Origin: Acanthochlamys bracteata
Taxonomy: Eukaryota; Streptophyta; Magnoliopsida; Pandanales; Velloziaceae
Length of the DNA: 64,000 nt
Direction: 5' to 3'
Assembly (NCBI GenBank): GCA_019914995.1
Contig: CM034138.1
Span: forward strand, 744,001-808,000
The translations under genes were made by a program, and so were the position numbers. Positions 10,892-22,804 of this stretch are shown here, piece after piece (the stretch's first letter is position 1; each line of letters opens with the position of its first letter). The notes under the pieces were generated by a model, which was not told where the DNA came from, made no database searches, and was given only the letters and a program-made list of their open reading frames with translations.

Positions 10892-13800
10892 ATGGCGAGA
10901 GAGAATTTCTTAGCTGTGGCTGCTGTGCTGCTGCAGTTCTTCCTCTTTGCTGCTGGTCAGTGAGTATTTGCTTTAGATTCTTTAGCTTGTACTTGTTCTG
11001 GGTTTAACTTGTTTCTGTAGTTTCTTTTAATTTTTAGCTTTGGGTTTAAGCTGTTTCTTGTGCTAAATATATATATTTTTTAGCTGATGCGCTGCAGTTC
11101 TAGCTTTCTCTGAGGCTATACTTGATAGGTTTTTGCCAATTACTTGGTTTATTGAAGTAATAAATGAAGCATTTGAGCTGTAGTTACTAGTAAGATAAGC
11201 ATTTCTTAAGGAAGGTTTCTGAATTGGTGGAATGGTTCTTATTCTCTATGGGTTTAGGACCCTTTCATCTTGTTTCTGTTATATACGAACTATTGCACTT
11301 GAAGTTTCTTGACATAGTTTTTCTGTATCGCTTTCCTGCTAATGCTTGTATCCTGATAAAGAATTTATCTTTGTTCTGTAGTAGCATATTTTGTTTTCCT
11401 GCTTTTGCCCCAGGATGAGATGCGCTTTGTTTTCCTTATAATTATTGAAACAAGAGAAAGAGATATATGTTTTAGAAGTATGAGTGCTGGTTAAGTAATG
11501 CATTTTGTTTACTTTTGTCATTTCATTAGTCAACTTTTGGTCCTAAAAGATCTTTTCTTGTTTGACCTCTTTTTTCGACTTCTGATAGCTTTCTATATAG
11601 ATACCACCTAATGATCATTGTTGGCTTGATGACTTCTTATTGTGCCATTGCAGAGCTTTGTAGCGGAAGTAAAATAGGAGTCTGCTATGGTCGGAACGCC
11701 GATGATCTTCCAACACCAGACAAAGTTGCACAACTTGTCCAGATGCATCAGATTAAGTATGTGAGAATCTATGATTCCAACATTCAAGTCCTCAAGGCAT
11801 TTGCCAACACCAGCGTTGAACTTATGATTGGGATACCTAACATGGATCTCCTCCCATTCGCTCAGTACCAGTCCAATGCAGACCAATGGCTTAAGAATAA
11901 CATTCTTCCATACTACCCAGCAGCCATGATTACCTACATTACAGTTGGTGCTGAGGTCACAGAGAGTCCAGTAAATGTTTCCTCCCTTGTAGTCCCTGCC
12001 ATGGTTAATGTATTTGCAGCTCTCAAGAAGGTGGGACTGCACAAAAGAATTAAAGTTTCCAGCACCCATTCCCTCGGAGTGCTGTCCCGGTCTTTCCCTC
12101 CCTCTGCAGGGGCTTTCAACAGCAGCTATGCTTACTTTCTGAAACCCATACTGGAGTTCCTTGTCGAGAATCAATCTCCGTTCATGGTGGATATTTACCC
12201 TTACTACGCTTATAGAGACTCTTCCGCTAATGTTTCACTGGATTATGCATTGTTCACAGGTTCATCTGATGTCATTGACCCAAACACCGGTTTGGTTTAC
12301 TCCAACCTGTTTGATGCCCAGATGGATGCTCTCTTTTTTGCGCTTATGGCATTGAATTATAGGACCTTGAAAATTATGGTCACTGAAACAGGATGGCCTA
12401 ACAAGGGTTCTGCTAAAGAAGCTGCTGCAACTGCTGATAATGCGCAAACCTACAACACCAATGTCATTCGGCATGTTATCAATGACACTGGCACCCCTGC
12501 TAAACCTGGAGAGGAAATTGACGTCTACATATTCTCGTTATTTAATGAAAATAGGAAGCCTGGTTTGGATTCAGAACGCAATTGGGGGATGTTCTACCCT
12601 GACCAGACTAGCATATACAATCTTGATTTGACAGGAAGTCGGAGTGTGGATGTTGTGACAGGGCAAAATATTACAAGCTCTAATGGGACATGGTGTGTTG
12701 CTTCTAATACTGCTTCAGAAAAGGACTTACAGTACGGCTTGGACTGGGCTTGTGGTCCAGGCAATGTGGATTGCTCAGCGATTCAGCCAAGCCAACCTTG
12801 CTACCAACCAGATACTTTGGTCTCGCACGCATCGTATGCATTCAATAGCTATTTTCAGCAAAATGGAGCTACTGGTGTTGCTTGCAGTTTTGGTGGTGCA
12901 GGGGTGAGAACCTCCAAAGACCCAAGTAAGTTCTTTGCCCTACCTACTTATGATATGCAAGTAGTGATAGTGAAGATCCTTACCTTCCCCGCATTGCATT
13001 TGACCTCCCTCAAGACTTGAAGTGTTAATCATGTATGTTATATATTTAGAAGAACTTGTAAGTAGTTTCATAGTTCGACATATGATGAGAACTACATCAC
13101 GGTAAACTTAGTAACTGTTCTGGCATCTTGTTTGCAAGGCTGATGCTAAAAGCAACTTGTATGGTTTCAACATATTCAAATTCATATTCTTACTGAGATT
13201 CGTATTATCGAGATAGTTTCTTGTCTTAGTCGAACTTGTTCTAAGTATCATATTGTGGGTGTGTTGTTTGTTATGTTCCTACTAAGTTGCAAGTAGCTTT
13301 TATTTTATCATTGTGGCCTCTCCACCTGATCTGTGGAAAACATGTACCGAGATTGCTGTCTGCCTTCAAGTGTACACGGTTTATGTGTTTGTACAGGCCC
13401 ATGTAACATGTATAAACCAGTTGACTTAAATGCAGATGTGTTTATTAAAATGTGTTTCAAGACTAAGTTATATGCTTAGATCCCCATAATTGGCTTATAG
13501 AAATCTCTCATTCTACAACAAAATCCGGACGAACCGGTAAATTTTGACTCTCCAAATATCTTTAAGCTGTTGTCTTGGATTCTTGATCTCTGCAAGTATT
13601 GCATATCCAGGCCTATCATAATAATGGATTTTTGCCACCATGCTTTTGGCTGAGCTTCTGATTATTTAGAAATTCTGTTGCAGGTTATGATGATTGTCTC
13701 TACGTCACCATGGGGTACGTGCATAGTTCATTTGCTTCAATATTGAAATTGTTGTTAAATTTGGAAACAAGTGTTTAACATTCCGTTTTCCTACTTGCAG

Positions 13801-13957
13801 CAGCAAACTGAGCACTGCAAACTCGCCGACAGCAGCAATGATTTCTTCGGATGCTCGTCAAAGATTGCTACACAAGCCATCAAACTTCCTGCTCATTCCG
13901 TTTCATCTCATCCTTTCTTTGTATTGCATCACTCAATGGAAAGTCGCAAGTATGTAG
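10892..13957 (+). CDS. Glucan endo-1,3-beta-glucosidase, GH17 catalytic domain plus X8/CBM43 domain
   Basis: A secreted beta-1,3-glucanase acting on callose in the wall or at plasmodesmata. Exons 10892-10955, 11654-12925, 13684-13714 and 13801-13957 give 507 residues. Residues 1-21 form a hydrophobic signal peptide. The GH17 barrel starts SKIGVCYGRNADDLP. VTETGWPNKG holds the presumed nucleophile Glu; the proton-donor motif reads ITVGAEV, with Ala where many members have Asn, but the Glu is kept. The X8/CBM43 module begins TWCVAS and has the expected cysteines (TWCVAS, LDWACG, VDCS, QPCYQ, VACSFGG, DDCLYV). The C-terminus ends in a hydrophobic stretch (FLLIPFHLILSLYC) and could be a GPI-attachment signal; this is inference. 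The 12925 donor is required because reading on would replace the last X8 cysteine region with unrelated sequence. The first intron and the 0.75-kb third-exon-flanking intron are ordinary. It lies upstream of Derlin-1 in the same orientation. Confidence 0.93.
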
Positions 13958-14189
13958 TTTTCACAGGAAGATTTTGCTGAAAGTTTTCTATTGCTAGAAA
14001 GGAAAGAATGATTGAGAGCTGTGTCCGGAATGCTGTAAATCCACATTGCCGCCTGGCGAATACTAGTTTATGTATGTCTTAATCTAATCCAATCAATGAA
14101 AGTAGATTTGTAGACTTGTAGTGGTAGCGCATGGTTTCCATACTTTATCAGTCGTTGGATCGGTTGCTTCAACGGCTGTGATTGATCGA

Positions 14190-14216
14190 ACACGTCATTA
14201 AGTCATGTCACGTGGC
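14190..14216. promoter_or_regulatory. Pair of ACGT-core bZIP sites upstream of Derlin-1
   Basis: ACACGTCA at 14190-14197 and TCACGTGGC at 14208-14216 lie about 240-260 bases before the Derlin ATG. The second is a G-box (CACGTG). CACGTCA is the core of the plant unfolded-protein response element bound by bZIP28/bZIP60. The sites are seen directly; their function in ER-stress control is inference. Confidence 0.45.
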
Positions 14217-14452
14217 AGAATCATTTTGAGCCGTTCGATTTCGGATCGAAGCATGTCGATTTCTTCCTTCTCTCTCTTCTCTCGAGCGTTCGCGTAACGA
14301 ACATAGAAATTCTCTGATTCGAACTAGTTTTAAAGAAAAAAAAGTTGGGAACTTTTTGTTTTGTGGGAAAATCTAGTTTCGTCTGCTGTAATTAGACGAG
14401 ATTTGTTGCAGAGATTTAGGGATTTTGATTTCTTCATTGTTCGTATCAGGCC

Positions 14453-17400
14453 ATGTCTAGTCCTGCTGAGTAAGTAATCAATTCCATATCTTTAATTTCT
14501 GCTTTCGTCATGTTTTTAAAGAGGATAGTTAGCCATTTTATTCGATCTAGAATTGGGTAGTTTGAGATCAGTGAGGTGCTTATGAGACATGGATAAAGCT
14601 TTGAGGTAATTATGGTTGCATTTGAGATCGAAATTTGGTTTAACGAGTAGAAAATTGTACATGAAGTGCTTATACTTGAAATTTCATGTGCATTATATGT
14701 GTTTCTGAAGTTAGCAATTGTTCTAGTGGTCTTTAGAGTTTCATGCCTTTAATTGCTTTTCGTGGAAACCGGCTTAGAGATAGGATAGTTATGATAAGAA
14801 TTGTTTCTACTTTCTAGCATAGAATACACCATGTAGGTAGTAGCAATTCAAGTTATTTTGCAGATTTTAGTATCACTGTCCTGAGCTTCGGTTAATTGAA
14901 ACTTTATTAGTAACAGATAAAAAATCATCAGGGTCTACCATAGAGTTGATGCGATCTTTTGCAAATATGCTCCAGAAACAGGTAGGAGTTTTTTATGTCA
15001 TCTCTCATAGTTGTACTAAGGATAACTTATGCAGTAGGAATGGAATTGGTAAAGGCTAGAAAATAAGGCTTCTTTTGTGATCTGTAAAGTATACTCTTGT
15101 TGTGGAAGTTGATAGACCTAATTACTAATCTAGCATTTATCTCGTGAAACTTATTAATAGCACGTGTACTGTTTCTTTCATCGATTTTGACTGAATTATA
15201 ACAAAAATGGTTGGCCGGAAAAACCAGCCACTTCAGGAGAATCAAGTTGGAGGAGCATTCTACTATCTGTGTTGCTATAGTCTTTTCCTACTTCTCATCA
15301 CTTGTTAAAGTCTTATGTTCAAGTATTTGTGTTCCCTATCGAAACCGAACCCATTGTGATAGCTTCACGTGGAACTTTGGTGATATGCCTGATTCCGTTT
15401 GAGATTTAATGGGTGCTCTCTCACAGGTTCTACAATTCGCTCCCACCAATCAGCAAAGCATATGGCACTTTGTGTGTGTTGACCACTTTAGCATGCCAGT
15501 TGGGTGTATGCAACTCTTCACTTCTTGACCTATACTACCCACTGGTATTTAAACGTTTGCAGGTAAGTGCCCATCCTTTTCTGGCAGCCCTTCTAAGTCT
15601 TAAGCTTCTTTTCCTCGACATTTATAATGTGCTTGGATACACTCTGAACAATAATAAGACTCACATTTGGAACCTAATGTGAATGCTTAGAACTTAAGGA
15701 ATTAGTATAACAAATCTAGGAAAGAATACTTGTTATTTGTCCTATAATATTTTTTTATGAATGTACTATAACCCACCAAATTATCAATGCCACATGGCAG
15801 CATATGTCCTTTGGAGAGTTTATATGCTTTGATACAGCTACAGAAGTATTGCTTAGTGTGAGCAAATATGAGTAAGAATGTGAGATGCTATTTGAATCTA
15901 ACTCAACAATATCCAATATTTATTATTTAAATTAGTAGCATTCAATTATTATAGAGAATTTGACGATACTTGCATTTAGTGTTTTGCGATTGTTTATCTT
16001 CCATCCGGAATCCAGATTATCATTCAGAAGTCCCTTTAGCTTGACAGTGAAGGAAGCAACTACTTACGCACCTGTATGAAATTTATAATTTAATCTGTTT
16101 TTTGACCATATTTTCCCTGTCTAGAATTATGTTGCTTACTACAAGAATGGCACTGAATTTGCGTGTCTTTTAAAATCTTCCTTCTAAGTCTTCTCAATGT
16201 TTATAACATGCTTGGTTACACTGAACGATAGTAAGACTCAGATTGGGAATCTAATGCAAATGGTTTACAACTTGAGGAATTTGTATAACAAATCTAGGAA
16301 AGGAATACTTGTTATTTATCCTATAATATTTGTTATGGACGTACTATTATCCATGAAATGATCAATGCTACATGGCAGCAGATCTCCTTCAGAGAGTTTA
16401 TAGCTTTGATACAACTACAGAAGAATTGCTTACTGTGAGTACATATTAGTAAGATGCTATGAAGCTAACTCAAGAATACCCAATAACCTTTATTTAAATC
16501 GGTAGCATCCGATTATTATGGAGAACTTGATGATACTTGCATCTAGTGGTTTGCAATTGTTTATCTTCCATCCGGAATCCAGATTTTCATTCAAAAGTCT
16601 CTTTAGCTAGACAGTGAAGAGGAGCAACTGCTTATGCAGACATGTATGAAATTTAATTTAATATATTTTTTGACCATCTTTTTGCTGTCTAGAATTGTGT
16701 TACTTACTACAAGAATTGCACTGAATTTGCATGTCTTTTAAAATCTCCCTATGCAGATATGGAGGCTGTTGACTAACTTCTTCTTCCTTGGTACATTTTC
16801 AATCAATTTTGGGATTCGCCTTCTAATGATGTAAGAACTGATCGCATCTGTGCTCGCAATGTCTGCTTATTATTGCAATGTTTAGAATTTTGTTGGATGT
16901 AGGAAATGTGACCTCAAATTTTATTTTGAATATGCAGCGCAAGGTATGGTGTGCACTTGGAGAGGGGTCCATTTGACAAACGCACAGCTGATTTTCTTTG
17001 GATGATGATTTTTGGTGCACTTTCCTTACTGGTCAGTGGTCAGCTCATCAGTATTCTCCAACTCAAACTGTATCTATCTGATGGAAACAGGATGATGATA
17101 ATATTTAGTTGGAAAAATGCTGCAGGCACTTGCCGCTATCCCTCTGTTGTATTCTCCCTTCTTAGGTGTCTCGTTGGTTTTCATGCTTGTCTATGTTTGG
17201 AGTAGAGAGTTTCCAGATGCACAAATAAATATTTATGGCGTGGTCACACTTAAGGTATCCTACTTTTATTTTTCTGACTTAAATAACAGTCACCTATGAG
17301 TTTCGCTCTCGTATATGCTAACCTCCTTCATTATTGTGTTGCTAGGCGTTCTATTTCCCATGGGCGATGCTTGCACTAGATGTCATCTTTGGTTCATCAA

Positions 17401-17761
17401 TAAAACCAGATCTTCTGGGAATTGTGGCAGGGCACCTGTATTACTTCCTCACTGTGTTGTACCCTCTTTCAAGTGGAAAGAATGTCCTTCGAACTCCTGT
17501 TTGGGTGTATCCTTTAATCGTAGACAGCTTTTCTAACTTCTGTTATAGCTTTCGCAGTTATTTCATATGTTACTATCAGTAATAATGCATGCTTAGATGA
17601 ATAGCTCCAAGTATTCTTTTGGTGAATCCTTAACTGCCTTGTTGCACAGACACAAAATGGTTGCCAGATGGCAGATAGGAATGCAAGCAAACTCTCATGC
17701 TCAACCTAGCACAACTTCAGGTGGAGCCTTCAGGGGAAGAAGTTACAGGCTCAACAGATGA
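14453..17761 (+). CDS. DER1: Derlin-1, ER-associated degradation membrane protein
   Basis: Derlins are rhomboid-like pseudoproteases of the ER membrane that help move misfolded proteins to the cytosol for degradation. Seven exons (14453-14469, 15427-15562, 16757-16830, 16938-17031, 17126-17254, 17346-17506, 17650-17761) give 240 residues with phase-consistent GT/AG introns. The first exon encodes only MSSPA plus two bases, as in other plant derlins. The protein reads FYNSLPPISKAYGTL, then IWRLLTNFFFLGTFSINFGIR and related membrane spans, GVSLVFMLVYVWSREFP, and AGHLYYFLTVLYP, and ends GGAFRGRSYRLNR. The W-R motif (IWRLLTN) and the GxxxG-type motif region near GIVAGHLYYF are present. The C-terminal tail is shorter than the Gly-rich tail of Arabidopsis DER1. 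Intron 2 contains a tandem duplication listed separately. Identification is very secure. Confidence 0.96.
15590..16756 (+). repeat. Diverged ~590-bp tandem duplication filling intron 2 of Derlin-1
   Basis: Copy 1 (about 15590-16180) and copy 2 (about 16181-16756) are direct repeats. Each starts CTTCTAAGTCTT and shares many landmarks at an offset of roughly 590-595 bases: TATAACAAATCTAGGAAAG, TCTTCCATCCGGAATCCAG, TTTTTGACCAT, CTGTCTAGAATT, and a closing CTGAATTTGC followed by GTCTTTTAAAATCT. Scattered substitutions and small indels separate the copies, so the event is not recent. Copy 1 stops just before the intron's 3' splice site, so the acceptor was not duplicated. Confidence 0.93.
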
Positions 17762-18699
17762 ATAGAGCGGCTTTGGAATCCCACCTACTTCTTCAATTTG
17801 CCAGTTTGCCGATGTATAGAAGAAAGATGCTCAGTTTTTCTTCTTTCTTAAATCTGTAGGCTTTCAGTTTCCTGTAAGCTTGTAGTTGACTTGACCTGAG
17901 CTATTACTATGTGATACATGTAATTGTTAAATACTCCAATGGAATCAGAAGTCATCTTTTTGTCAGTTCCTGAGCAGTTTGATGAGAAGAATGCCTGACA
18001 TAGCGCTATCACTAGAATGCCCAGTTTTCATTATACCCCTTAAATTTATAGGTTAAGATTTTAGTATTTCAATGAAAATTTGAGTTCTGTGATAGTAATA
18101 ACAAACACTGGCAGGTTATTTTCTTACTGATAAGTATACGTGATCTAAATAGTAAATAGATCAATGTTTCTCAAGAACCCATGGAATGCAAATTATTATT
18201 TTCCTTCTATTTTTCCTGGAATGGTTAATGATTTTCTTTTAAAAAAATTTTGTGTCACACATTGACTAATAAATCCTAATCATGTTTAATGGGCAAGAAA
18301 GAAAGCCTAAGATGATAGCTCATCAGAAATGGGCCCAAACAAAAGCCCAGTAAAGGAGGAGAGAACAATGGTGGGGCGCAAATGGAGGCGAACATGCAGG
18401 CCACTCACAGCAGGAAGAGCAAAATTGTTCTGATCCGAAAATTTTTGAAATTGAACGAGCGATCAAGCGGTTGTTAATTGTTTAAAATTTTCTTCTTCTT
18501 TTTTCATTTATTTTCTTTTTACGTTACGTGCCTAGCTCTTCTATTTATATAAGCTCTCCTTCATTCTTCAACTATCGAACAATCATTCTTCTTCAAGCAA
18601 TCAAGCACAAACAATTCATTCATTCTTCGACAGACAAGAATCGAAATCGATAAGAAGTTGAAGGAGTGATCGATCCCTTAGTCGAGGAAGAGAAGAAGA
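17762..18699 (+). other. Derlin 3' flank and profilin promoter/leader
   Basis: The first ~200 bases look like Derlin 3' untranslated sequence. ATGGGCCCAAA at about 18329 is a site II-type (TGGGCC) element common in housekeeping promoters. A TATA box is listed separately. No additional coding frame is supported. Confidence 0.5.
18546..18553 (+). promoter_or_regulatory. TATA box of the profilin gene
   Basis: TATATAAG lies about 150 bases upstream of the profilin start codon and is followed by a CT-rich stretch suited to a transcription start. Seen directly; use as a TATA box is inferred. Confidence 0.6.
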
Positions 18700-19931
18700 A
18701 TGTCGTGGCAGACTTACGTCGACGAGCACCTGATGTGCGATGTTGAGGGAAACCACCTCACATCTGCCGCCATTATCGGCCACGATGGAAGTGTCTGGGC
18801 TCAGAGCTCTACTTTCCCTAAGGTATAACAACAACCATTCTCAACAGTTTCTTTCGATTTCTTGTTGTTGGATCTAGTTGGTGAATTTCTGGCATGCAAT
18901 TTTTGTTGTGGTAGATTGTTAATATCAATGCATCTAGGTCGCCGTGAAAATTTTGATAGAATGGTTTCTGTAGGATTTTTGTGAATTTTCCTTTTGTAAG
19001 TAAATCAAAATGCATGAATCAATCGGATCAAAATTCCGGAATTTCTTAATTTGTTGTTTGAGGATAACATGTTATTATAGTTTGAAGCAAGAGCTTATTA
19101 TGCACTTTGGTCTAGATAATTCCCGATTAAAAGTTGTATAAAATTCAAGAAATTGCGAAGAAGGAATAAGAAATATGACAGTATTGGCTGATTTGGCATA
19201 ATATGCTATAAGCTTCTTGAAAAGAACGTACATTTATCTGATTAATGCATTTGTTTTTCTCACCATGTTTTATACCCTTCACACTAAAATTTCCTGCTTC
19301 TTAAGTTTCTTTGCAATATTGGAGCCTATCAAAGAACAGATCTATTTAGTTTATTGACATAAGTGATAAGTTTACTTTTATATTATGTTTATAATCATGC
19401 TGCTATTGTTTTTAGGATTTTTGGTGTTTATTTCATCTAATAATTTAGTGCTTCGATTGCAAATCTCTAGCTCAAACCTGAGGAAATTACCGGAATAATG
19501 AACGACTTCAACGAACCTGGCTCACTTGCCCCCACTGGCTTATTCTTGGGAGCAACAAAATATATGGTGATCCAAGGAGAGCCTGGAGCTGTTATTCGTG
19601 GAAAGAAAGTAAATTTTCGTTCTCAGCATCCCCTTCTATAGATTCTTGTTCCAAACAATTGTAAGAACTAGATATGTACACGTCAACACATTTTTATAAA
19701 CCTGATCTACTTGCTAAGAGAACAGTCAACAACTTCCTTGATCTGACTCCTTTTGGATGAAGTTGGCTTATATGCTAATTAAGAATCATGTAACAGGGTT
19801 CTGGTGGTGTCACTATAAAGAAGACCAATCAGGCTCTTATCTTTGGCATTTATGAGGAGCCCATGACTCCAGGCCAATGCAACATGGTCGTTGAGAGGTT
19901 GGGTGACTACCTTATTGATCAGGGACTGTAG
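18700..19931 (+). CDS. PRF: Profilin, actin-monomer-binding protein
   Basis: Profilin binds G-actin, poly-proline ligands and phosphoinositides and controls actin turnover in the cytosol. Three exons (18700-18822, 19471-19608, 19797-19931) give 131 residues, the usual plant length. The N-terminus [14 protein letters not shown] carries the conserved Trp3 and Tyr6 of the poly-proline site. The middle exon ends [13 protein letters not shown], the classic plant profilin block. The last exon, [22 protein letters not shown] to [10 protein letters not shown], completes the C-terminal helix. Intron positions match those usual in plant profilins. It sits directly downstream of Derlin, an order also recalled from Arabidopsis chromosome 4. 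Nothing odd is seen. Confidence 0.97.
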
Positions 19932-20888
19932 ATTGTCTTCCTGTGTGCCACTTTTCCTCCTGTGCACATGAGTTCGTGAAGGAAACTGGTGATTCATGCA
20001 GTTGTTTGGATAATAATTTTGAAAGGAGTTTTCGTTATTTTTGTGTTAGTTTGATCTTTTACACTTTCTTCAACAATACAAAGCTTACAACTTATTTTGC
20101 TTCTGGATGAGTTAAAGATATCTGTACTTTTTCATGAGAATTACTTAATAGTTGTACTCTTGTTTCCGTAATCTTCCATGAATTCCATGGGCTGACTTTG
20201 TTTCATACAATATTCTACAGTAAGTTTCCTCCTTTACTTATAGATGTTGCTATTTTCTGTCTCTATTGTTATAATATTTTTGTGGAGTACAGAAGCTATG
20301 TTTTTGACTAACTTCTTATTATAATGGATGGACAATGCTGGTTAGTGCTTATGTTTGTTTAAAATAAACATTAGCCTCATGTGAAGGCAGTTTGCACTTG
20401 AAAAATCTTGTGTGGATGTTCTTTCGCTTGTGGTTTTTCTCAACAAATCTTTTCTTTAAACCTGAAGAGTGAAGTTACTAGCTCATTGCGTCTTGTAATA
20501 GATACAGGAAGTTTTAGCTACTACCAGATTTTCCTTTTAAGTGAGTTATTATTGGATGTTTATGAATAATGCCCACGGTATTTCCGTTCATACTTCATTG
20601 TAATGTCCTTCTAGTAGTCTTATAAGTGTTTTTTTGGGGAATTTTCTAATAGTGGTAGCTACACCTTCCAGTAGTTATATGTTTTAATTTGATGAATAAA
20701 TAGTACAGTAGTTTCTAGTCTGATGGTCATAAAGTGTCATCATAATGGTATATTATATAGTTAGTAATTGAAAAGGATGTTAAGTGGATTTTTGCCTGGG
20801 GAAGAGAAAAAACTGTACATTTGAGCAGATTGTAAAGCAAAGCTGGCCTTAATTAGATGGGATGAAAGCAGAACAGAAGTGTAGAGAG
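19932..20888 (+). other. Profilin 3' flank and spacer
   Basis: T-rich sequence without a credible gene. The part up to about 20110 is likely profilin 3' untranslated region. The rest shows no repeat or motif that I can identify. Confidence 0.4.
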
Positions 20889-22804
20889 ATGAAGAGCAAG
20901 GTGCTGAGCATTTGAGCAACGGGGTATTTCGGGAGAAAGTTGGTGACTGCCGGTTTAGCTCTGGGCCATCCAACTTTTGCTCTATATTGGCCAGAGAATG
21001 CCTCTGAGTTCACCAAACATCAGATGCTCATGCAGTTCAAGGTACAAGTGCTCATCTTCTTCAGGTTTGTGCCTACACTTGATTATCTGTTTCAATTATA
21101 TTGGAACTTTCCTTTCACATGAGACAGTAGAATTCTAGAGACGCTTACTCCTTAGTGAAACTCAGTGATGCTTCTAAAACAAATATGCCGATTGCATTGA
21201 TAGATAAATCTTTATGATGATCATTTCCTTGAAAATGAATATGGGTCGTTTACATCATTCTGTTTTAGTTTTCTGTTTATCTAATATCATAGAGATTCAA
21301 TTTCTCATAAAAGGAAAACAAGGTAAGATTTAGTAAATTGTTTAAAGACATGGCTATTAGTTCATCAGTTTAAAAACAGTCCTTGCTTGGTTGTTGGTAG
21401 GAGTTAGGCAAGTTATTTTTGTTTTAGTTATATTTACTTTACTGACCACCCAATCTATGCATAACTTCGCGGTTGATCATCTGCAGTACAGCATGTTAAG
21501 CAAGCGACAACTTCATTTTCTTTTCAATACTGAGATGAATGTTACTTTAGAGAAAGATGCAACCTAGTTAGCACGCAGGATTAGTGTAACTTTTAAGCTC
21601 ATCTAATTGCTCATATAGGAAGCTTACAAGCACCGGCTCTTCTAAAGAAGAGCTTTAAAAATGTCTTTAGCTAAGATGCTTGCCTTGATTGTTCATAAAG
21701 GATTATAGTGCGAGGTAGAAACTGCTATATCCGTTTCTAGATACACACTCGATCTTTGAACACTCTATGGCTGGAAAGCTTTTTTGTTAAGATCCAATAG
21801 CTAACATGATTTCAAAACTACTATAGAATCATTTGATTGTGAGTGCTTTTCAGCACCTTTAACGCAACAAGGGTTTTCAGACACTTATGATTGGAATTCC
21901 TCGGTTTGTTTTCAACTTTTAGTTTTCCTGATTATTTCACAGTTTTTCAGAAAAATATGAAAGGATTCAAGTTACTAATGACTGGGGACAATTTCTGTAC
22001 AACTCGTTAACTTTTACTTATTTGACTGATTTAACCTGTGGCCTGTTTTGCATGGTTTTTATGAAGATCATGAAAGCTTAGTATCTGCACCTGATCAGAC
22101 GGTATCTGCACTGAAGAAAGTAGATGTTGTGGTGTCAACTATTGGAGGTGGTTGCTTTCTGGAAGAGCTTAAGCTCCGCGAAACACCCTAGTAAGCATCA
22201 AGCTATGCATTTCTTTTACCGTCTTCTAGGCTTTACTGCAACATCTTACTAGAGCTTTTGCTGCATTTTCAGTTCATATTAACAGTGAATTCGCTATTTG
22301 AAAGTAGTAGTAAGAATTTTTTGATGGGTTATACTTCTTTGTATCTGCTTAGTTGGATACACAATGAACTTAGTGATGTCCCTGATTACTACAAAGAACT
22401 GAAAGTTTCAATGCTGAAGGAATCTCTTCCTGTTAATTACTCAGTTGGACTAGATACTAGATATATCCTGATCAGGTGAGTTTACTTTCACGCAATTGTA
22501 TTTTGTCAGTGAAATGTTCATACAGTTTTGAACAGAGATTCGTCCCATCAATGGACAGTTCACTCGAGCAAACTCAAAGTCATCTCTGTTAGTATGAAGA
22601 CTATAAAATTGTGAATGTTGATTTAAAGTTTTTGAGATGCAGACAGAACTTTGTCGATCAAATAGCTGTTGCAAATTTTTAGAATATATACTACCTTGGA
22701 GATCTGAATTCAAGATTGAAGGTGAAAATGGTTTAGAGAGCAATCATCTCTACCCTGATTACAAGTATGCGACGGCTGAGGAATACCTGCTTTGCTTTGT
22801 TTGA
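20889..22804 (+). pseudogene. Broken isoflavone-reductase-like (PCBER/PLR family) gene
   Basis: Pieces of an NADPH-dependent NmrA-like reductase lie in order on the plus strand. Piece 1 (20889-about 21050) starts MKSKVLSI, meets a TGA, then ATGYFGRKLVTAGLALGHPTF and EFTKHQMLMQF. The stop replaces the first Gly of the Rossmann GATGxxG motif, so the NADPH-binding loop is interrupted. Piece 2 (22066-22191) reads DHESLVSAPDQTVSALKKVD then VVVSTIGG, and stops after RETP. Piece 3 (22682-22804) reads EYILPWRSEFKIEGENGLES then LYPDYKYATAEEYLLCFV and stop, the normal family C-terminus. The substrate-binding middle of about 120 residues is not recognisable between 22192 and 22681. Functional relatives make lignans, isoflavonoids or dihydrobenzofuran neolignans. 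I take this as a decayed host gene copy. Confidence 0.8.
22258..22479 (+). other. Unexplained open segment inside the reductase remnant
   Basis: The translated stretch ELSDVPDYYKELKVSMLKES, then PVNYSVGLDTRYILI, ends at a GT donor-like site (CAG/GTGAGT at about 22475). It looks protein-like but does not match the isoflavone reductase family where it should, and I do not recognise it. It could be an exon from another gene brought in during decay, or chance. Confidence 0.25.

Noticed and set aside
11608-12174. 188-codon frame on the minus strand
   Set aside because: It is fully antisense to the large GH17 exon and has no recognisable product; it is a shadow of that exon's codon structure.
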